This document shows, piece by piece, positions 28,400 to 38,300 of a stretch of DNA of 64,000 nucleotides. How positions within the stretch are numbered: the first letter of the stretch is position 1; every line of letters begins with the position of its first letter. The stretch comes from Chryseobacterium paridis (GTDB lineage Bacteria > Bacteroidota > Bacteroidia > Flavobacteriales > Weeksellaceae): NCBI RefSeq assembly GCF_016595215.1, contig NZ_JAENHK010000010.1, forward strand, positions 1,411,390 through 1,475,389, written 5' to 3'. Position numbers and translations under genes: made by a program. Below the pieces are notes generated by a model. The model was not told where the DNA came from. It ran no database searches and saw nothing but the letters and a program-made list of their open reading frames with translations.

Positions 28400-29479
28400 A
28401 TGGATCTTTCACAAGATAAAAATGATAGCTTCACTCACAGTGAGATGGGTAAGCAAGCATTTTGGTATGATTTCATCGTCTCCTCACAATACCGCTGGCA
28501 TAGACGCATAGCTTTACTTCTGCTTTTTGGTCTTCTATTCCTGACCTCAAAAGAAAAAGAATATATTGGGAATATGGACATTTACCTCAATATGGCATTT
28601 GTGCTCTATCTTTTACTTTTAATTTACTTGAATGTCTATATTCTAATTCCGAAATTATTAGCCAAAAGTAAAATATTTCTTTATATTCTCAGTCTCATTT
28701 TTTTAGCTGTTTTCACGTTCATTATAATCATGATTTTTGATCAGATATTTTATGAATATAAGGTTGTAAAAAATGGTAAACCTGCCTTTTCTCTTGTAAG
28801 CCTTCTTCATTTTACCCTTTCTCTTAATATCATACTGGCATCCACTACCGCTATAAAACTTTTCCAAAATTGGTTGAGGACCCGTGAGAATTTTTATAAG
28901 ATGAGGGAAATTAATTTTCAAAATGAACTCGCACTTTTAAAGAATCAGATTTCACCTCATTTCTTGTTTAATACATTAAATAATGCTAATATTCTGATCG
29001 AAGATAATCCCAAACTAGCTTCTTCTTTAATTGTAAATCTTTCCGAGCTTCTTAGGTATCAAATTTATGATTGTTCAGAAGAATCCATCATACTCCGTTC
29101 GGATATCCAATTTTTTGAAAATTTTCTTTCAATAGAATCTTCCCGAAGAGATGATTTTGAATATGAGATTTTAGTGACCGGAGAAAAGCCGGATATATTG
29201 GTACCTCCATTGCTTTTTATTCCTTTTATCGAAAATGCAGTAAAACATAACAACAATTATGAAAAAGCTTTTGTAAAAGTTCATTTCCACCTGGAGAATA
29301 CTATTTTGCATTTTACTTGTATGAACTCTAAAGCACCAATTGAATCGACAACTCTTAAAGGAGGTATTGGGCTTACAAACATCAGAAAAAGACTTGAACT
29401 GCTTTATCCCGACAAATACCAACTTATTATTGAGAATAAACCATCATCATTTTTTGTAGATTTAATTGTAGAACTATGA
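28400..29479 (+). CDS. LytS/YehU-type sensor histidine kinase
   Basis: A 359-residue membrane kinase. Four hydrophobic helices occupy roughly residues 33-160 (IALLLLFGLLFLT, MAFVLYLLLLIYLNVYILIP, FLYILSLIFLAVFTFIIIMIF, FTLSLNIILASTTAIKLF). The His-kinase box then follows with H187 in LKNQISPHFLFNTLNN, and the ATPase part has FIPFIENAVKHN and GIGLTNIRKRLELLYP. It has no extracytoplasmic sensor domain, so it probably senses through its membrane part. The reading frame could begin at TTG 28382, but the promoter position favours ATG 28400. It overlaps the response regulator by 4 bp (ATGA). Confidence 0.92.
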   Translation: MDLSQDKNDSFTHSEMGKQAFWYDFIVSSQYRWHRRIALLLLFGLLFLTSKEKEYIGNMDIYLNMAFVLYLLLLIYLNVYILIPKLLAKSKIFLYILSLIFLAVFTFIIIMIFDQIFYEYKVVKNGKPAFSLVSLLHFTLSLNIILASTTAIKLFQNWLRTRENFYKMREINFQNELALLKNQISPHFLFNTLNNANILIEDNPKLASSLIVNLSELLRYQIYDCSEESIILRSDIQFFENFLSIESSRRDDFEYEILVTGEKPDILVPPLLFIPFIENAVKHNNNYEKAFVKVHFHLENTILHFTCMNSKAPIESTTLKGGIGLTNIRKRLELLYPDKYQLIIENKPSSFFVDLIVEL

Positions 29480-30186
29480 ATTGTATTATTATCGACGATG
29501 AACCTATTGCAAGGCAAGGCATGTTAAAGTTTATTGGTAAAATCCCTGAATTGATTCTTAAAGGGGTTTTTAAAAATGTTCATGATGCTAAAGGGATTTT
29601 GGATACTCATCAAATTAATCTTATATTTTTAGATATTCAGATGCCTGGTATTAATGGGGTCGAATTTGCCAAAACACTTTCTAAAAATACTCTAGTCATC
29701 TTCACAACGGCACATATTCAGTATGCCCTGGACAGTTATGAAGTAGATGCTATAGATTATCTGGTAAAACCAATTCGGGAAGAACGTTTTTTCAAAGCTG
29801 TACATAAAGCTTTGGAGTATAGTTATCTTTTATCAGATTCTAATGAAAAAGGACAATACAAAACATCTGGAGAAAACAGCATTCTCATACGGGCAGATCG
29901 TCGTGACTACAAAATCCTTTATGGTGATATTCTTTATATCGAGGGCATGAAAGATTATGTTATCATCAATCTTGGTTCAGGAAAACTGATCACGGCAATG
30001 AATCTTAAAACAGCACATTCAAAGATTCCTGAAGATATATTTGTACGGATCAGTAAATCATATATCGTGAATATCTCACATATTACAGCCGTAGCCAACC
30101 ATACCATATTCATTAATGATATAGAATTACCTCTTGGGACAAGCTATAGAAAATACTTTATGGAAATTTATAAAGGAAAATCCTGA
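29476..30186 (+). CDS. LytTR-type response regulator
   Basis: A 236-residue regulator. The receiver domain has the acidic pocket (IIIDDEP), phosphoacceptor D53 (FLDIQMPG) and the conserved Lys (DYLVKPIREERF). The C-terminal LytTR DNA-binding domain begins about residue 133 (SILIRADRRDYKILYGDILYIEGMKDY) and includes FVRISKSYIVNISHI. It is translationally coupled to the kinase gene. Its last 19 bp overlap the 3' end of the convergent sterol-desaturase-family gene. Target promoters are not apparent in the window. Confidence 0.94.
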   Translation: MNCIIIDDEPIARQGMLKFIGKIPELILKGVFKNVHDAKGILDTHQINLIFLDIQMPGINGVEFAKTLSKNTLVIFTTAHIQYALDSYEVDAIDYLVKPIREERFFKAVHKALEYSYLLSDSNEKGQYKTSGENSILIRADRRDYKILYGDILYIEGMKDYVIINLGSGKLITAMNLKTAHSKIPEDIFVRISKSYIVNISHITAVANHTIFINDIELPLGTSYRKYFMEIYKGKS

Positions 30187-31133
30187 TTCACTAAATTAGT
30201 TGGCTGGTCAGAATGTTCAATATTCTTTTGTTTTTCGTAATATTCTTTTTGAAATTGTTTCACCGTTTTTCCGGTTCCATCATGTCTCCAGCCTGGTGAG
30301 TAAAACAAATATTTCAATCGGTTTTTAAAAGATATTCCAGGTTGCCTGATATCTTTCCCTATCCTTCTCCACTCGTAGAAAAGTACTGTAGCTGGATCTT
30401 TAGATTTAATTTTAGGATATACTCCATATTTAACAGGTACTTCAGGATCCTCCTTTTCAAATGTCCCGAATATTTTATCCCAGATAATTAATCCCATCCC
30501 CATATTACGATCCAGATACTTGATATTGCAAGCATGGTGTACCCGATGATGAGAAGGTGTTACCAAAATGTGTTCTAAAAATCCCATGCTTTTAATGGTT
30601 TGTGTATGAATAAACGTACCATAAATCTGAATTAAAGAATAAGCAATCATAACATGCCATGGATTGAATCCTAAAAATGCTAAGGGAGAAAAAAACAGGT
30701 ATCTGTATAATGGCTGAAATACCGGACTTCTAAAACCAGTTGTAATATTGAAATAATCTGAATTATGATGGGTTATGTGCACCGCCCAGAAGACACGGGA
30801 ATGATGATCTACATAATGGTGAACATAATAAGCAAAATCCTGGGCAAGGAATACTGCAATCCAATACCAGATTCCAAACTCCCAATTAAAAATGCGATGA
30901 TGATAAAAAAACATCATAACGAACATCGAAAAACCTTTCATTATAATGTCCAGTCCATAGTTCAGGAGAGCAAAAAAGATATTGGTAGCTAAGTCTTTGG
31001 TCTCGTATAATTTTTCTTTATTGAAATGGCTATAACCCATCTCTATGAAAATAACCACTATGAATACGGGGACAGTCCATTGCCATATAACTTCCTGCCC
31101 GTGAGTTCCAAAAGTTTTATCAAAATCAAACAT
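30168..31133 (-). CDS. Sterol desaturase / fatty acid hydroxylase family membrane protein (copy 2)
   Basis: A 321-residue paralogue of the protein at 4841-5767, alignable throughout. It has HYVDHHSRVFWAVHITHHN and HHRVHHACNIKYLDRNMGMG as the di-iron His clusters and the shared tail SPGWRHDGTGKTVKQFQKEYY. It carries an extra hydrophilic C terminus (EKQKNIEHSDQPTNLVNQDFPL) that overlaps the LytTR gene by 19 bp on the other strand. The lipid substrate is unknown. TATTTTTG at 31189-31182 (minus) is the likely -7 element. Confidence 0.88.
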   Translation of the reverse strand: MFDFDKTFGTHGQEVIWQWTVPVFIVVIFIEMGYSHFNKEKLYETKDLATNIFFALLNYGLDIIMKGFSMFVMMFFYHHRIFNWEFGIWYWIAVFLAQDFAYYVHHYVDHHSRVFWAVHITHHNSDYFNITTGFRSPVFQPLYRYLFFSPLAFLGFNPWHVMIAYSLIQIYGTFIHTQTIKSMGFLEHILVTPSHHRVHHACNIKYLDRNMGMGLIIWDKIFGTFEKEDPEVPVKYGVYPKIKSKDPATVLFYEWRRIGKDIRQPGISFKNRLKYLFYSPGWRHDGTGKTVKQFQKEYYEKQKNIEHSDQPTNLVNQDFPL

Positions 31134-31181
31134 TTTTTTCTAAAAAATTAATGAGTACTAAAATTGAAAATCATTTTAACA

Positions 31182-31189
31182 CAAAAATA
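31182..31189 (-). promoter_or_regulatory. -7 promoter element of the second sterol-desaturase-family gene
   Basis: The minus strand reads TATTTTTG, matching TAnnTTTG, 48 nt before the ATG at 31133. Confidence 0.4.
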
Positions 31190-31308
31190 ATGTTTTTTGT
31201 ACACCTATAGACTCCAATCGATGAAAAATAATTAAATAAAAAAAGCTGAAAACAAACCACTTATACATCAAGTATACTTTAAAGATGTTGAGTTCTTTAT
31301 TTACTTCA

Positions 31309-31602
31309 TTAATCTTTAAACCATACATCATTATATTCTTCCGGATGATGCTTGAACTGAGCAAAAACATAGGGACATAAAGGAACGATTTTCAGATCAT
31401 TTTCTCTGGCATAGGAAACCAATCTGTCCAGTAATATTTTAGCAAAACCTTCCCCTTGATATTCGGGATCTACTTCGGTATGGTAAACTGTTAATTTTGG
31501 TCCGATCACTGAAATGTCCATTTTTCCTACTTTCTGATCATTCGAAAACAATTGTATTTCTCCTCTGTTGTGTGTATTAATAACAACTTCTGTTCTTTCC
31601 AT
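31309..31602 (-). CDS. Small GNAT-fold acetyltransferase (YjdJ-like)
   Basis: A 97-residue minimal GCN5-related acetyltransferase. The acetyl-CoA-binding motif is VDPEYQGEGFAKILLDRLVSYARENDLKIVPLCPYV (about residues 41-76), typical of the YjdJ/COG2388 group. The short length is normal for this group. Acceptor substrate unknown. Monocistronic. Confidence 0.88.
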   Translation of the reverse strand: MERTEVVINTHNRGEIQLFSNDQKVGKMDISVIGPKLTVYHTEVDPEYQGEGFAKILLDRLVSYARENDLKIVPLCPYVFAQFKHHPEEYNDVWFKD

Positions 31603-31713
31603 TCTGTAATTTTTTATTTATTTTAATGGAGTAAAGATAAAGTGATTGTTTTTACTGATACATATCCTATGATAACTTCTCTCCCATTGTTTATTTTTTA
31701 CCTTGTAAATGTA

Positions 31714-31745
31714 AATCCCTTTTAAACTTTCGCTTAAAAGGGATT
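31714..31745 (-). terminator. Hairpin at the 3' end of the large minus-strand cluster, probable terminator
   Basis: The 12-bp arm AATCCCTTTTAA (31714-31725) pairs with TTAAAAGGGATT (31734-31745). On the minus strand the hairpin is followed by TTACATTTAC, moderately T-rich. It lies about 40 bp past the last stop codon (31784). Confidence 0.6.
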
Positions 31746-31783
31746 GTACCTTAGTTTCTAATTAATTTAGGTTATAATAGTCT

Positions 31784-32317
31784 TTATAATTGTGATTGAG
31801 TACTTAAAATGATCTCCACATCACCTTGCTTTAATAAAGTTCCATTGCCTACTCGCATTGAATCTAATTTAAAAGAAGAAAAATAGATACTCGACAATTT
31901 AAACCATAAATAAATATGTTTATCAGTTCCTACATATTGTCCTGCCGTTATTGAAGTAGAGCCATTAACAAATGTTTTATAGTTGAGCAATGATGTTGAT
32001 GCTCTATAGCAATACCCCACCCAGGTAATATCAATAGGATCTCCGGAATGATAGGCATATCCTAGTGCCTTAATGTGGAACATTGCACTATTTGTATCTA
32101 CTTTATAAGGTAGTTTTATATGAAAGATATCTGTACCGGCTGAACTTGTAAAAAACTTGGCAATTCCTTGCCTTGTACTTCCAACATCTTCTGTTTTTAC
32201 AAATTCCGGATTATCTAAATGGACATAACTGTCCAGAAAATCTTCAAATTGGTTTTGTGTTGGCCTTTTCCCTGCTTTGAAGAAACTTTTTAATTCTGTA
32301 ATTATTCTTTTTGGCAT
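31784..32317 (-). CDS. Short fibre-like protein with the shared N-terminal module
   Basis: A 177-residue protein, last gene of the cluster. Its first 40 residues (ITELKSFFKAGKRPTQNQF, EDFLDSYVHLDNPEF) match the start of the next two gene products and resemble the N-terminal segment common in Bacteroidota fibre-like proteins (pattern LK..F..G..PTQ.QF...LDS). The rest is beta-rich (DIFHIKLPYKVDTNSAMFHIKALGYAYHSGD and later IYLWFKLSSIYFSSFKLD), similar in type to short receptor-binding tips. It lacks the coiled-coil tail found in its two neighbours. No signal peptide. Specific function unknown. Confidence 0.7.
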   Translation of the reverse strand: MPKRIITELKSFFKAGKRPTQNQFEDFLDSYVHLDNPEFVKTEDVGSTRQGIAKFFTSSAGTDIFHIKLPYKVDTNSAMFHIKALGYAYHSGDPIDITWVGYCYRASTSLLNYKTFVNGSTSITAGQYVGTDKHIYLWFKLSSIYFSSFKLDSMRVGNGTLLKQGDVEIILSTQSQL

Positions 32318-32322
32318 GATGG

Positions 32323-33780
32323 TTAATTGATTAAAGTTTTTAAATGTTCGATTTCTCTATTTTGAGAAATCATATACAATGTCAATTCTTCAATCTTTTG
32401 AAGCAGCTTCATTTGAAAATCCCCCATTGTTATCCCATTTTTCATCATCGTTTCACCGGATGGAATTTCAGGAAGATGTTTATTTTCTCTTACAAAAGAT
32501 TCCAGCTCATTGATTGTTGGCATCTGATACTCTGGCCTGATAGGGGAATCATTGTCAAAATATTTTTGAAATACATAGTCAGCAGGAACATTGGTATCCA
32601 CAATTACATCTTCAGCATGAATTTTTCCTTTTACAGTAAGTTTTTGATCAGGATTTTTTGTTCCGATTCCTACATTTCCCGCATCTCTATTCAAGATCAG
32701 ATCATTCCCAAGAGGATTAATATTAAGTGGTGAGGATGCATGGCTTTGTATCCAGTTATATTGCTCGTTACTTCCGAACCTCATATTTACCTGACCAACA
32801 TCTCCTAATATTAATGTTCCTTCTTGATCAGGATTCTTCGGAGATGATACTATATTCATTTTTGCCTGTGGAGCTGAAGTTCCGACTCCTACGTTTCCAT
32901 TAGGTTGTACAGATAGTCTTACTGCTGCATTTGTTACAAAATTAATAGCACCAAACGTATCACTCAAACCATTATTCACAATATTAAAGTCACTATACGT
33001 TCCATATCTGAAGCCCGATCCTGTAAATCCTGAATTAACTTCCAGATCAGCAGTTGAATGATATCGTATGGTTAGTTTATTACTTCCTCCCGCTGCTTCA
33101 TTCCTATCAAACAAGCCTGAACTGTAATTGGCATCTCCCAGACCGAGAGGAGCCTTTACGTGAAGTTTTGCTTCTGGTAATAGTGTCCCAATTCCCAGAT
33201 AATCATTATAATGAGTATAATGTATTTTCTGCCCTGCAAGAGGACTGGTATAGACATCTGAAAGTTTCACCTCACTAAAATCCTGTGTATCAAAAGGGCA
33301 GTGATAAGTAATTCTGACATCATATATATTCCCCGAATGGTGCGTGTGATAAATAGTTATCTTATATTGATTAATATGAGCATCCCACACTACATCTCCG
33401 ATATAAATATGATTAATAATAGGACCTCCTGCCTCCACGATTCTTGATGTTGGGGTATACCACACTGCATTATCCGGGTTGAATCCCACCTGAAAGAGTT
33501 TTTTAATATTTCCAACAGTATTTGTGTACATCCATGTTCCCACGATTTCTATTTCAAGAGACCCTGACATTCCTCTGTTTCCCAAAAGAATATCCACAGC
33601 CTGATCAAATACATCATTAGGAAAGTCAACAGCTAGTCTTTTTTTAATGTAATTCTTTGGAAACAGTTGTGGATCTTCCAGGTTAGCAAAGCTATCCATA
33701 ACATCACCAAATTGTCCTTCTGTAGGTCTCTTTCCTGCTATAAAGTATTCTTTTAATTCTGTAATTGTCTTTTTAGCCAT
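32323..33780 (-). CDS. Tail-fibre-like protein, paralogue A
   Basis: A 485-residue protein. It has the N-terminal module (ITELKEYFIAGKRPTEGQFG, about 1-40), then a beta domain (AVDILLGNRGMSGSLEIEIVGTW to about 205). Repeated GxGT...P...LxV units follow (YLGIGTLLPEAKLHV, NVGVGTSAPQAKMNI, NVGIGTKNPDQKLTV), and the C-terminal coiled coil is ENKHLPEIPSGETMMKNGIT then QKIEELTLYMISQNREIEHL. This order is seen in trimeric fibre and adhesin proteins of Bacteroidota, where the end resembles endosialidase-chaperone-derived tails. No signal peptide is visible. It is 5 bp from the next gene and 2 bp from the previous one. Confidence 0.78.
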   Translation of the reverse strand: MAKKTITELKEYFIAGKRPTEGQFGDVMDSFANLEDPQLFPKNYIKKRLAVDFPNDVFDQAVDILLGNRGMSGSLEIEIVGTWMYTNTVGNIKKLFQVGFNPDNAVWYTPTSRIVEAGGPIINHIYIGDVVWDAHINQYKITIYHTHHSGNIYDVRITYHCPFDTQDFSEVKLSDVYTSPLAGQKIHYTHYNDYLGIGTLLPEAKLHVKAPLGLGDANYSSGLFDRNEAAGGSNKLTIRYHSTADLEVNSGFTGSGFRYGTYSDFNIVNNGLSDTFGAINFVTNAAVRLSVQPNGNVGVGTSAPQAKMNIVSSPKNPDQEGTLILGDVGQVNMRFGSNEQYNWIQSHASSPLNINPLGNDLILNRDAGNVGIGTKNPDQKLTVKGKIHAEDVIVDTNVPADYVFQKYFDNDSPIRPEYQMPTINELESFVRENKHLPEIPSGETMMKNGITMGDFQMKLLQKIEELTLYMISQNREIEHLKTLIN

Positions 33781-33782
33781 GA

Positions 33783-35243
33783 TTAATTGGATTTTAAAAC
33801 ATCAATCTCTTTTTTCATTGAGATCATGTATAGTGTTAATTCTTCTATTTTCTGTAGTAATTTAATTTGGAAGTCTCCTACTGAAAGTCCACTATCTATC
33901 ATCTCTTTTGCAGAAGGAATTTCCGGAAGATGACTTTTTTCAGAGATAAATTTTTCAAGATCACAGATCTCTCTCAAATTATAATCCGATGCAAAGACAT
34001 GATCCGCAGTAGGTGATGCAGTAATTACGACATCTTTTGCTTCAATTTTACCATACAAGGCCATATTACCAGCATCTGATAAAAATAACCTTGGTCCATA
34101 TGATCCGTCCGTAGAGTAGCTCCAGAACTGCAATCCATTACCATAACCTCCTGTCATATTATAAATTGCCCATTGGTGAGCAGTACCTGACGCTGTTTTG
34201 GTTGGATTTTGTAAAAAGAGAGCTCCCCCTTCATTACCGTTTACTTGTGATACAATATATCCTCGTACATCAAGTTTTTGTTGTGGGTTATCTGTACCGA
34301 TTCCGACATTTCCATTCGGGACTATTCGCATAAGTTCTGACATCGCAACAGGAGAATCCTGGGCAGCTTGCACATAATTAGAGGATAAAAATTTAATTCC
34401 TTCACCACCAACAGTTACTGCCGTCTTATAACCAGCATAAGATCCATTACCTGACAACCAGCCATAAGCTGTCTGATTATCAGCTTTAACGCCATAACCC
34501 ATATAAGTTTCCGCACCGCTTCTTAATGAGCCCCAGTTATTGACAGATCCATTTTCATAGCGAATGGAAAAAGCATTGATTCCTTCTGTAGCATCACTTC
34601 TGCCAGCCTGAACATTACCCCAGACATCCAGTTTAGATCTTGGATTGCTTGTTCCAATTCCTATATTTCCATCATAATGTACTGAATGTTTTCTTTGCCC
34701 AACAATTGGTTTAATATAGATGTCCGAAAGTCTGGCCTGGTCTACAAATGCTTTGTCATAAGAAAACTGCTTGATTCTTATAGCATATGGGTTCTGACTA
34801 CTGCTTGTATGGTAAATAGTTAGCTTATATTCATTTATAGCTGAATCCCATACAATATCTCCAATGTAAATACTATCTAAAATGGTTCCTGCCGCTTCTA
34901 CAATTCTGGCCGTAGTAGGATACCAAACATTTCCATCAGGATTAAGCCCAATCTCAAATTGTTTTTTTATAATACCAACACTTGTCTGATGCGAGAATGT
35001 GCCTGTAATTTCGATTTCCAAACTTCCATTCAGATAATTATTTCCCAAAAGGATATCCACAGCCATATCGGCTTGTTGATTGGGAAATTCGAAATACAAA
35101 TTTTTATATTTATAGTTATCAGGGAAAATATTTTTATCATCTAAATTGGCATAGCTATCTATAAGATCACTAAACTGACTTTCTGTTGGTCTCTTTCCTA
35201 CTTTAAAATATTCTTTTAAAACTGCTATTGTTTTTTTTGCCAT
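33783..35243 (-). CDS. Tail-fibre-like protein, paralogue B
   Basis: A 486-residue paralogue of the protein at 32323-33780. The N-terminal module (LKEYFKVGKRPTESQFSDLI) and second domain (AVDILLGNNYLNGSLEIEITGTF, SIYIGDIVWDSAINEYKLTIYHT) align closely. NIGIGTSNPRSKLDV and NVGIGTDNPQQKLDV are the collagen-like GxGT repeats, and the tail is SEKSHLPEIPSAKEMIDSGL then QKIEELTLYMISMKKEIDVL. The central region (about 230-400) is diverged, where receptor specificity would be expected. No signal peptide. A hairpin lies between this gene and the 2059-residue gene upstream. Confidence 0.78.
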   Translation of the reverse strand: MAKKTIAVLKEYFKVGKRPTESQFSDLIDSYANLDDKNIFPDNYKYKNLYFEFPNQQADMAVDILLGNNYLNGSLEIEITGTFSHQTSVGIIKKQFEIGLNPDGNVWYPTTARIVEAAGTILDSIYIGDIVWDSAINEYKLTIYHTSSSQNPYAIRIKQFSYDKAFVDQARLSDIYIKPIVGQRKHSVHYDGNIGIGTSNPRSKLDVWGNVQAGRSDATEGINAFSIRYENGSVNNWGSLRSGAETYMGYGVKADNQTAYGWLSGNGSYAGYKTAVTVGGEGIKFLSSNYVQAAQDSPVAMSELMRIVPNGNVGIGTDNPQQKLDVRGYIVSQVNGNEGGALFLQNPTKTASGTAHQWAIYNMTGGYGNGLQFWSYSTDGSYGPRLFLSDAGNMALYGKIEAKDVVITASPTADHVFASDYNLREICDLEKFISEKSHLPEIPSAKEMIDSGLSVGDFQIKLLQKIEELTLYMISMKKEIDVLKSN

Positions 35244-35260
35244 AATTTTTGTTTTTCATG

Positions 35261-35297
35261 ATCAGTCCCTCCTCCCATAAAGTTGGGAGGAACTGAT
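35261..35297. repeat. Intergenic hairpin between the 2059-aa and fibre genes
   Basis: ATCAGT plus TCCTCCCA on one side pairs with TGGGAGGA plus ACTGAT on the other, with a 3-base bulge and a short loop. On the minus strand no T run follows, so this is more likely a processing, pausing or stability structure than a full terminator. Confidence 0.6.
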
Positions 35298-35324
35298 TCA
35301 TTTCTATTAATTATAATTATTGGT

Positions 35325-38300
35325 TTAGTTAGGTCTTACAATAAAAGTTCCCTGTAAGATCATTCCATCTGTCCCATCATGTGAGATTCCACCAATATCT
35401 GTCCAGGTTTCTTCCTTGTAAATCGTCAGAATTTTTTCTTCCGTACTGAACATATTCGATGTATTCTGGGATACCATTTTAAAGTGATGATAAAGTACTC
35501 TTCCTTCTTCATCTTTGATCTTCATTGGATCCAGTCCTAATTTTTCTACAGGAAGGAAAAACTCATTTCCGGTCATATCAAATGTTTCTTTAAAGAACCA
35601 TTCTTCAGTATTAGTTGCCGGATTATTGCCAAAGACATATAGTTTCGCTTTTGAGGTATCTTTTTCATCCGTATCTATTCTTGCAATTTCTTTCCAGTTG
35701 CCTAGAGGACTCATTTTATAAAGATGATATTTTCCTTTGTAGCAAATCTGATCCCAGGATAAAATCACCCAGTTGATCATATCAGAATCTACTGGCTCAG
35801 AGTGATATCTCAATACAGGTGCCGGCGGGTTATAATTTTCTACCAACATCGTAACTATGGTTTTTGATGGCAACGAAGGAGCTTGTTCTTGTACTTCTTT
35901 AATCGCAGGAGGAACAACGTTATAATCTGTTGTAGAATATTGCACTTTTCTTGATGCAACGACACGATAGAAAAGAGCATCTCCATAAGGTTTTTCATCC
36001 AGATCTTCAAATTCATCATATACAGTCCATGATCCGTTTTCAGGATTAACTTCTACATCAGCAATATTTACTGTCTTAATATGCTTCATACTTAGTATTG
36101 AATCTGCATTCAGTTTATTGGTTGCTCTGTAAATCGAAATCTCATTGATTTTGTGTACAGCAGTATAGGAATTGACTTCAATTCTCACTTTTGTAGAGAT
36201 TCCTAACGTTGCATTTTCTACAACCGGAAGTAGACTCAAAATCTTTGGTGACTCAGCAGGATTGGTATTAACTAATTTGATTGGTCCCTGGAATTTACTG
36301 AATTCTCCCATCTGCATTTGATTTCCTAATTCTCTTACTCCGTAGAAATAAAAGTTATCTGAAGCTCCATCAAGGGTAAAATCAGTGAACAATGTAGAAT
36401 GCTCAGGATTATCGCTGTAGATTGCTGCCATTGGAGCCATATCAAAATCAGGATGCGTTGTAGGCAATAAGTATCCTGAAGCATCACGGATGTTCTGTTT
36501 TTTATTTTTAGGTCTGTGTCCTGCAAGGCTGCTGAAATCAAATTTTTCAATCTGCTGATAGATAATCGGAACTTCCGTAAGTGGCAGGAAACAGTTGGTA
36601 ATCGCTTCTTTAATAAAGTGTCCGAAACGTAATTCACCTGAAACTCCTGGAATTTCCTTAATGATGATGTCATTGAATTTTTTATTTCCTCTGTCAGTAT
36701 CAATAAGTGGCTGACAATAATTTGTCTGACCATCTACTAAGCCATAATGATCATTATGAGCTTCAATAAACAGATTAATTGCATCAAAGAAAATCGTGCT
36801 ATTAGGCGTAGGCATTCTAAATTTTGCAAGTCCTTTTGGTGGAAGCAACGGATAGTATTCACTCGTTTTACTCGTTAAGAAATCAAAATCTACAAAATTC
36901 ATCCATCTGTTATTGAAAAACGCCTCTTCAGTACCCCCAACATAGTCAAGACCTATTTTAATGCTCTTGATCGTTTCCGGTTCGTACAACGCCGCCAGTA
37001 AGACCGTATTATTCGCTCTGAAAAACTGTACAGAATAAGGTTTATGCTTATATTTTGTAATAAAACTGTATGTAGACTTTCCAAATTTATCAGGTCTTGT
37101 TGCATAGGTAGAACCTATTGGCCGTTCAGGCTGTTCAGGTTCTACAATTCTATTGGCAAACATTACAGCAGGAACACTGAATTTAGATTTGTAGGGAGCA
37201 CCCTGCATATCCACGTTATCATGATCCACGCTCTTAAATCCAAAGATGGAATACTTCACATCCTCATTTACAGATGGTAAAATGGCATCTTCAATTAAGT
37301 TATTGGCTTCATTCTTATATAAATATACTCTATAAGAAGGATAATAATTAATTTTAACATCATTTCCCATTAAAGGATCAGACATCTTCATTGGAAAATC
37401 ATTGCCATCATCAAACACGAACAACGGTTCATGGGTTTGGCTGTCTTCATTTATTCTAAAACTCTCATCATAAACATAAAGTACCAGATCGTTATTGGTT
37501 CCTATATTCTCTGTGCGTACAACTTTGAAAATAGATCTTGAATCACTTGGTGCTGCACCAAAATGTTCATAAGTAAACATTCTGACAATTCCATTGAACC
37601 AATCTACAGAGTTTGAATTATCCCAAAATTGCGGATGATGTCCAAGCTTAAATCCTGGGAAAGTAATTTTGTAGACACCCTGATGTACTTTTTTACCTTG
37701 GGCAGGATCATCAATAACAGCGCCCAGGCTATTTTGATACTTTGCTATTTTCTCATAATGTCTATGTACTTGAGCATTTTTCCAGAAGCCTCTACTCTTT
37801 TCCACAAATCTCTGAACAGATCCATCTGACTGTTGTGTACTGATTACTTCTCTGTGGATTCCCCAATCATTGGTTCCGATCTTCACTTTCAGTGAGTTTG
37901 GATTTTTAGGTCCCCAGGTTGACGTATTCTGCATATTTTCAGTAGCATTGAACAACCCTTCAGTACCAGGACTGAATGTAGGAAGTACTAGGCTACTCTG
38001 ATCAATTACCGGATTAGTTCCAGAAATAATAGCTGCACTTGGTACTTTTTTGAACACGGTAAATTTTAATCCCGAAGGTTCTACTTCAATCCCGTTGATA
38101 ATATAACTTTCACCATCCAACAGGAAAATTCCTCCAATAAAATCATTGATAGTTGTTCCTGCCGGAATTTCCGATTTCAGCGTATTTTGTGGAATCGAAG
38201 GTTGAGGTGCCGGAGCATTTGGATTTGAAACAAACGTTCCTCCTGAGCTTGGAAGAATATAATCCTCCGTTTTAATAACTGCCAGAAGCTGATTATTTTG

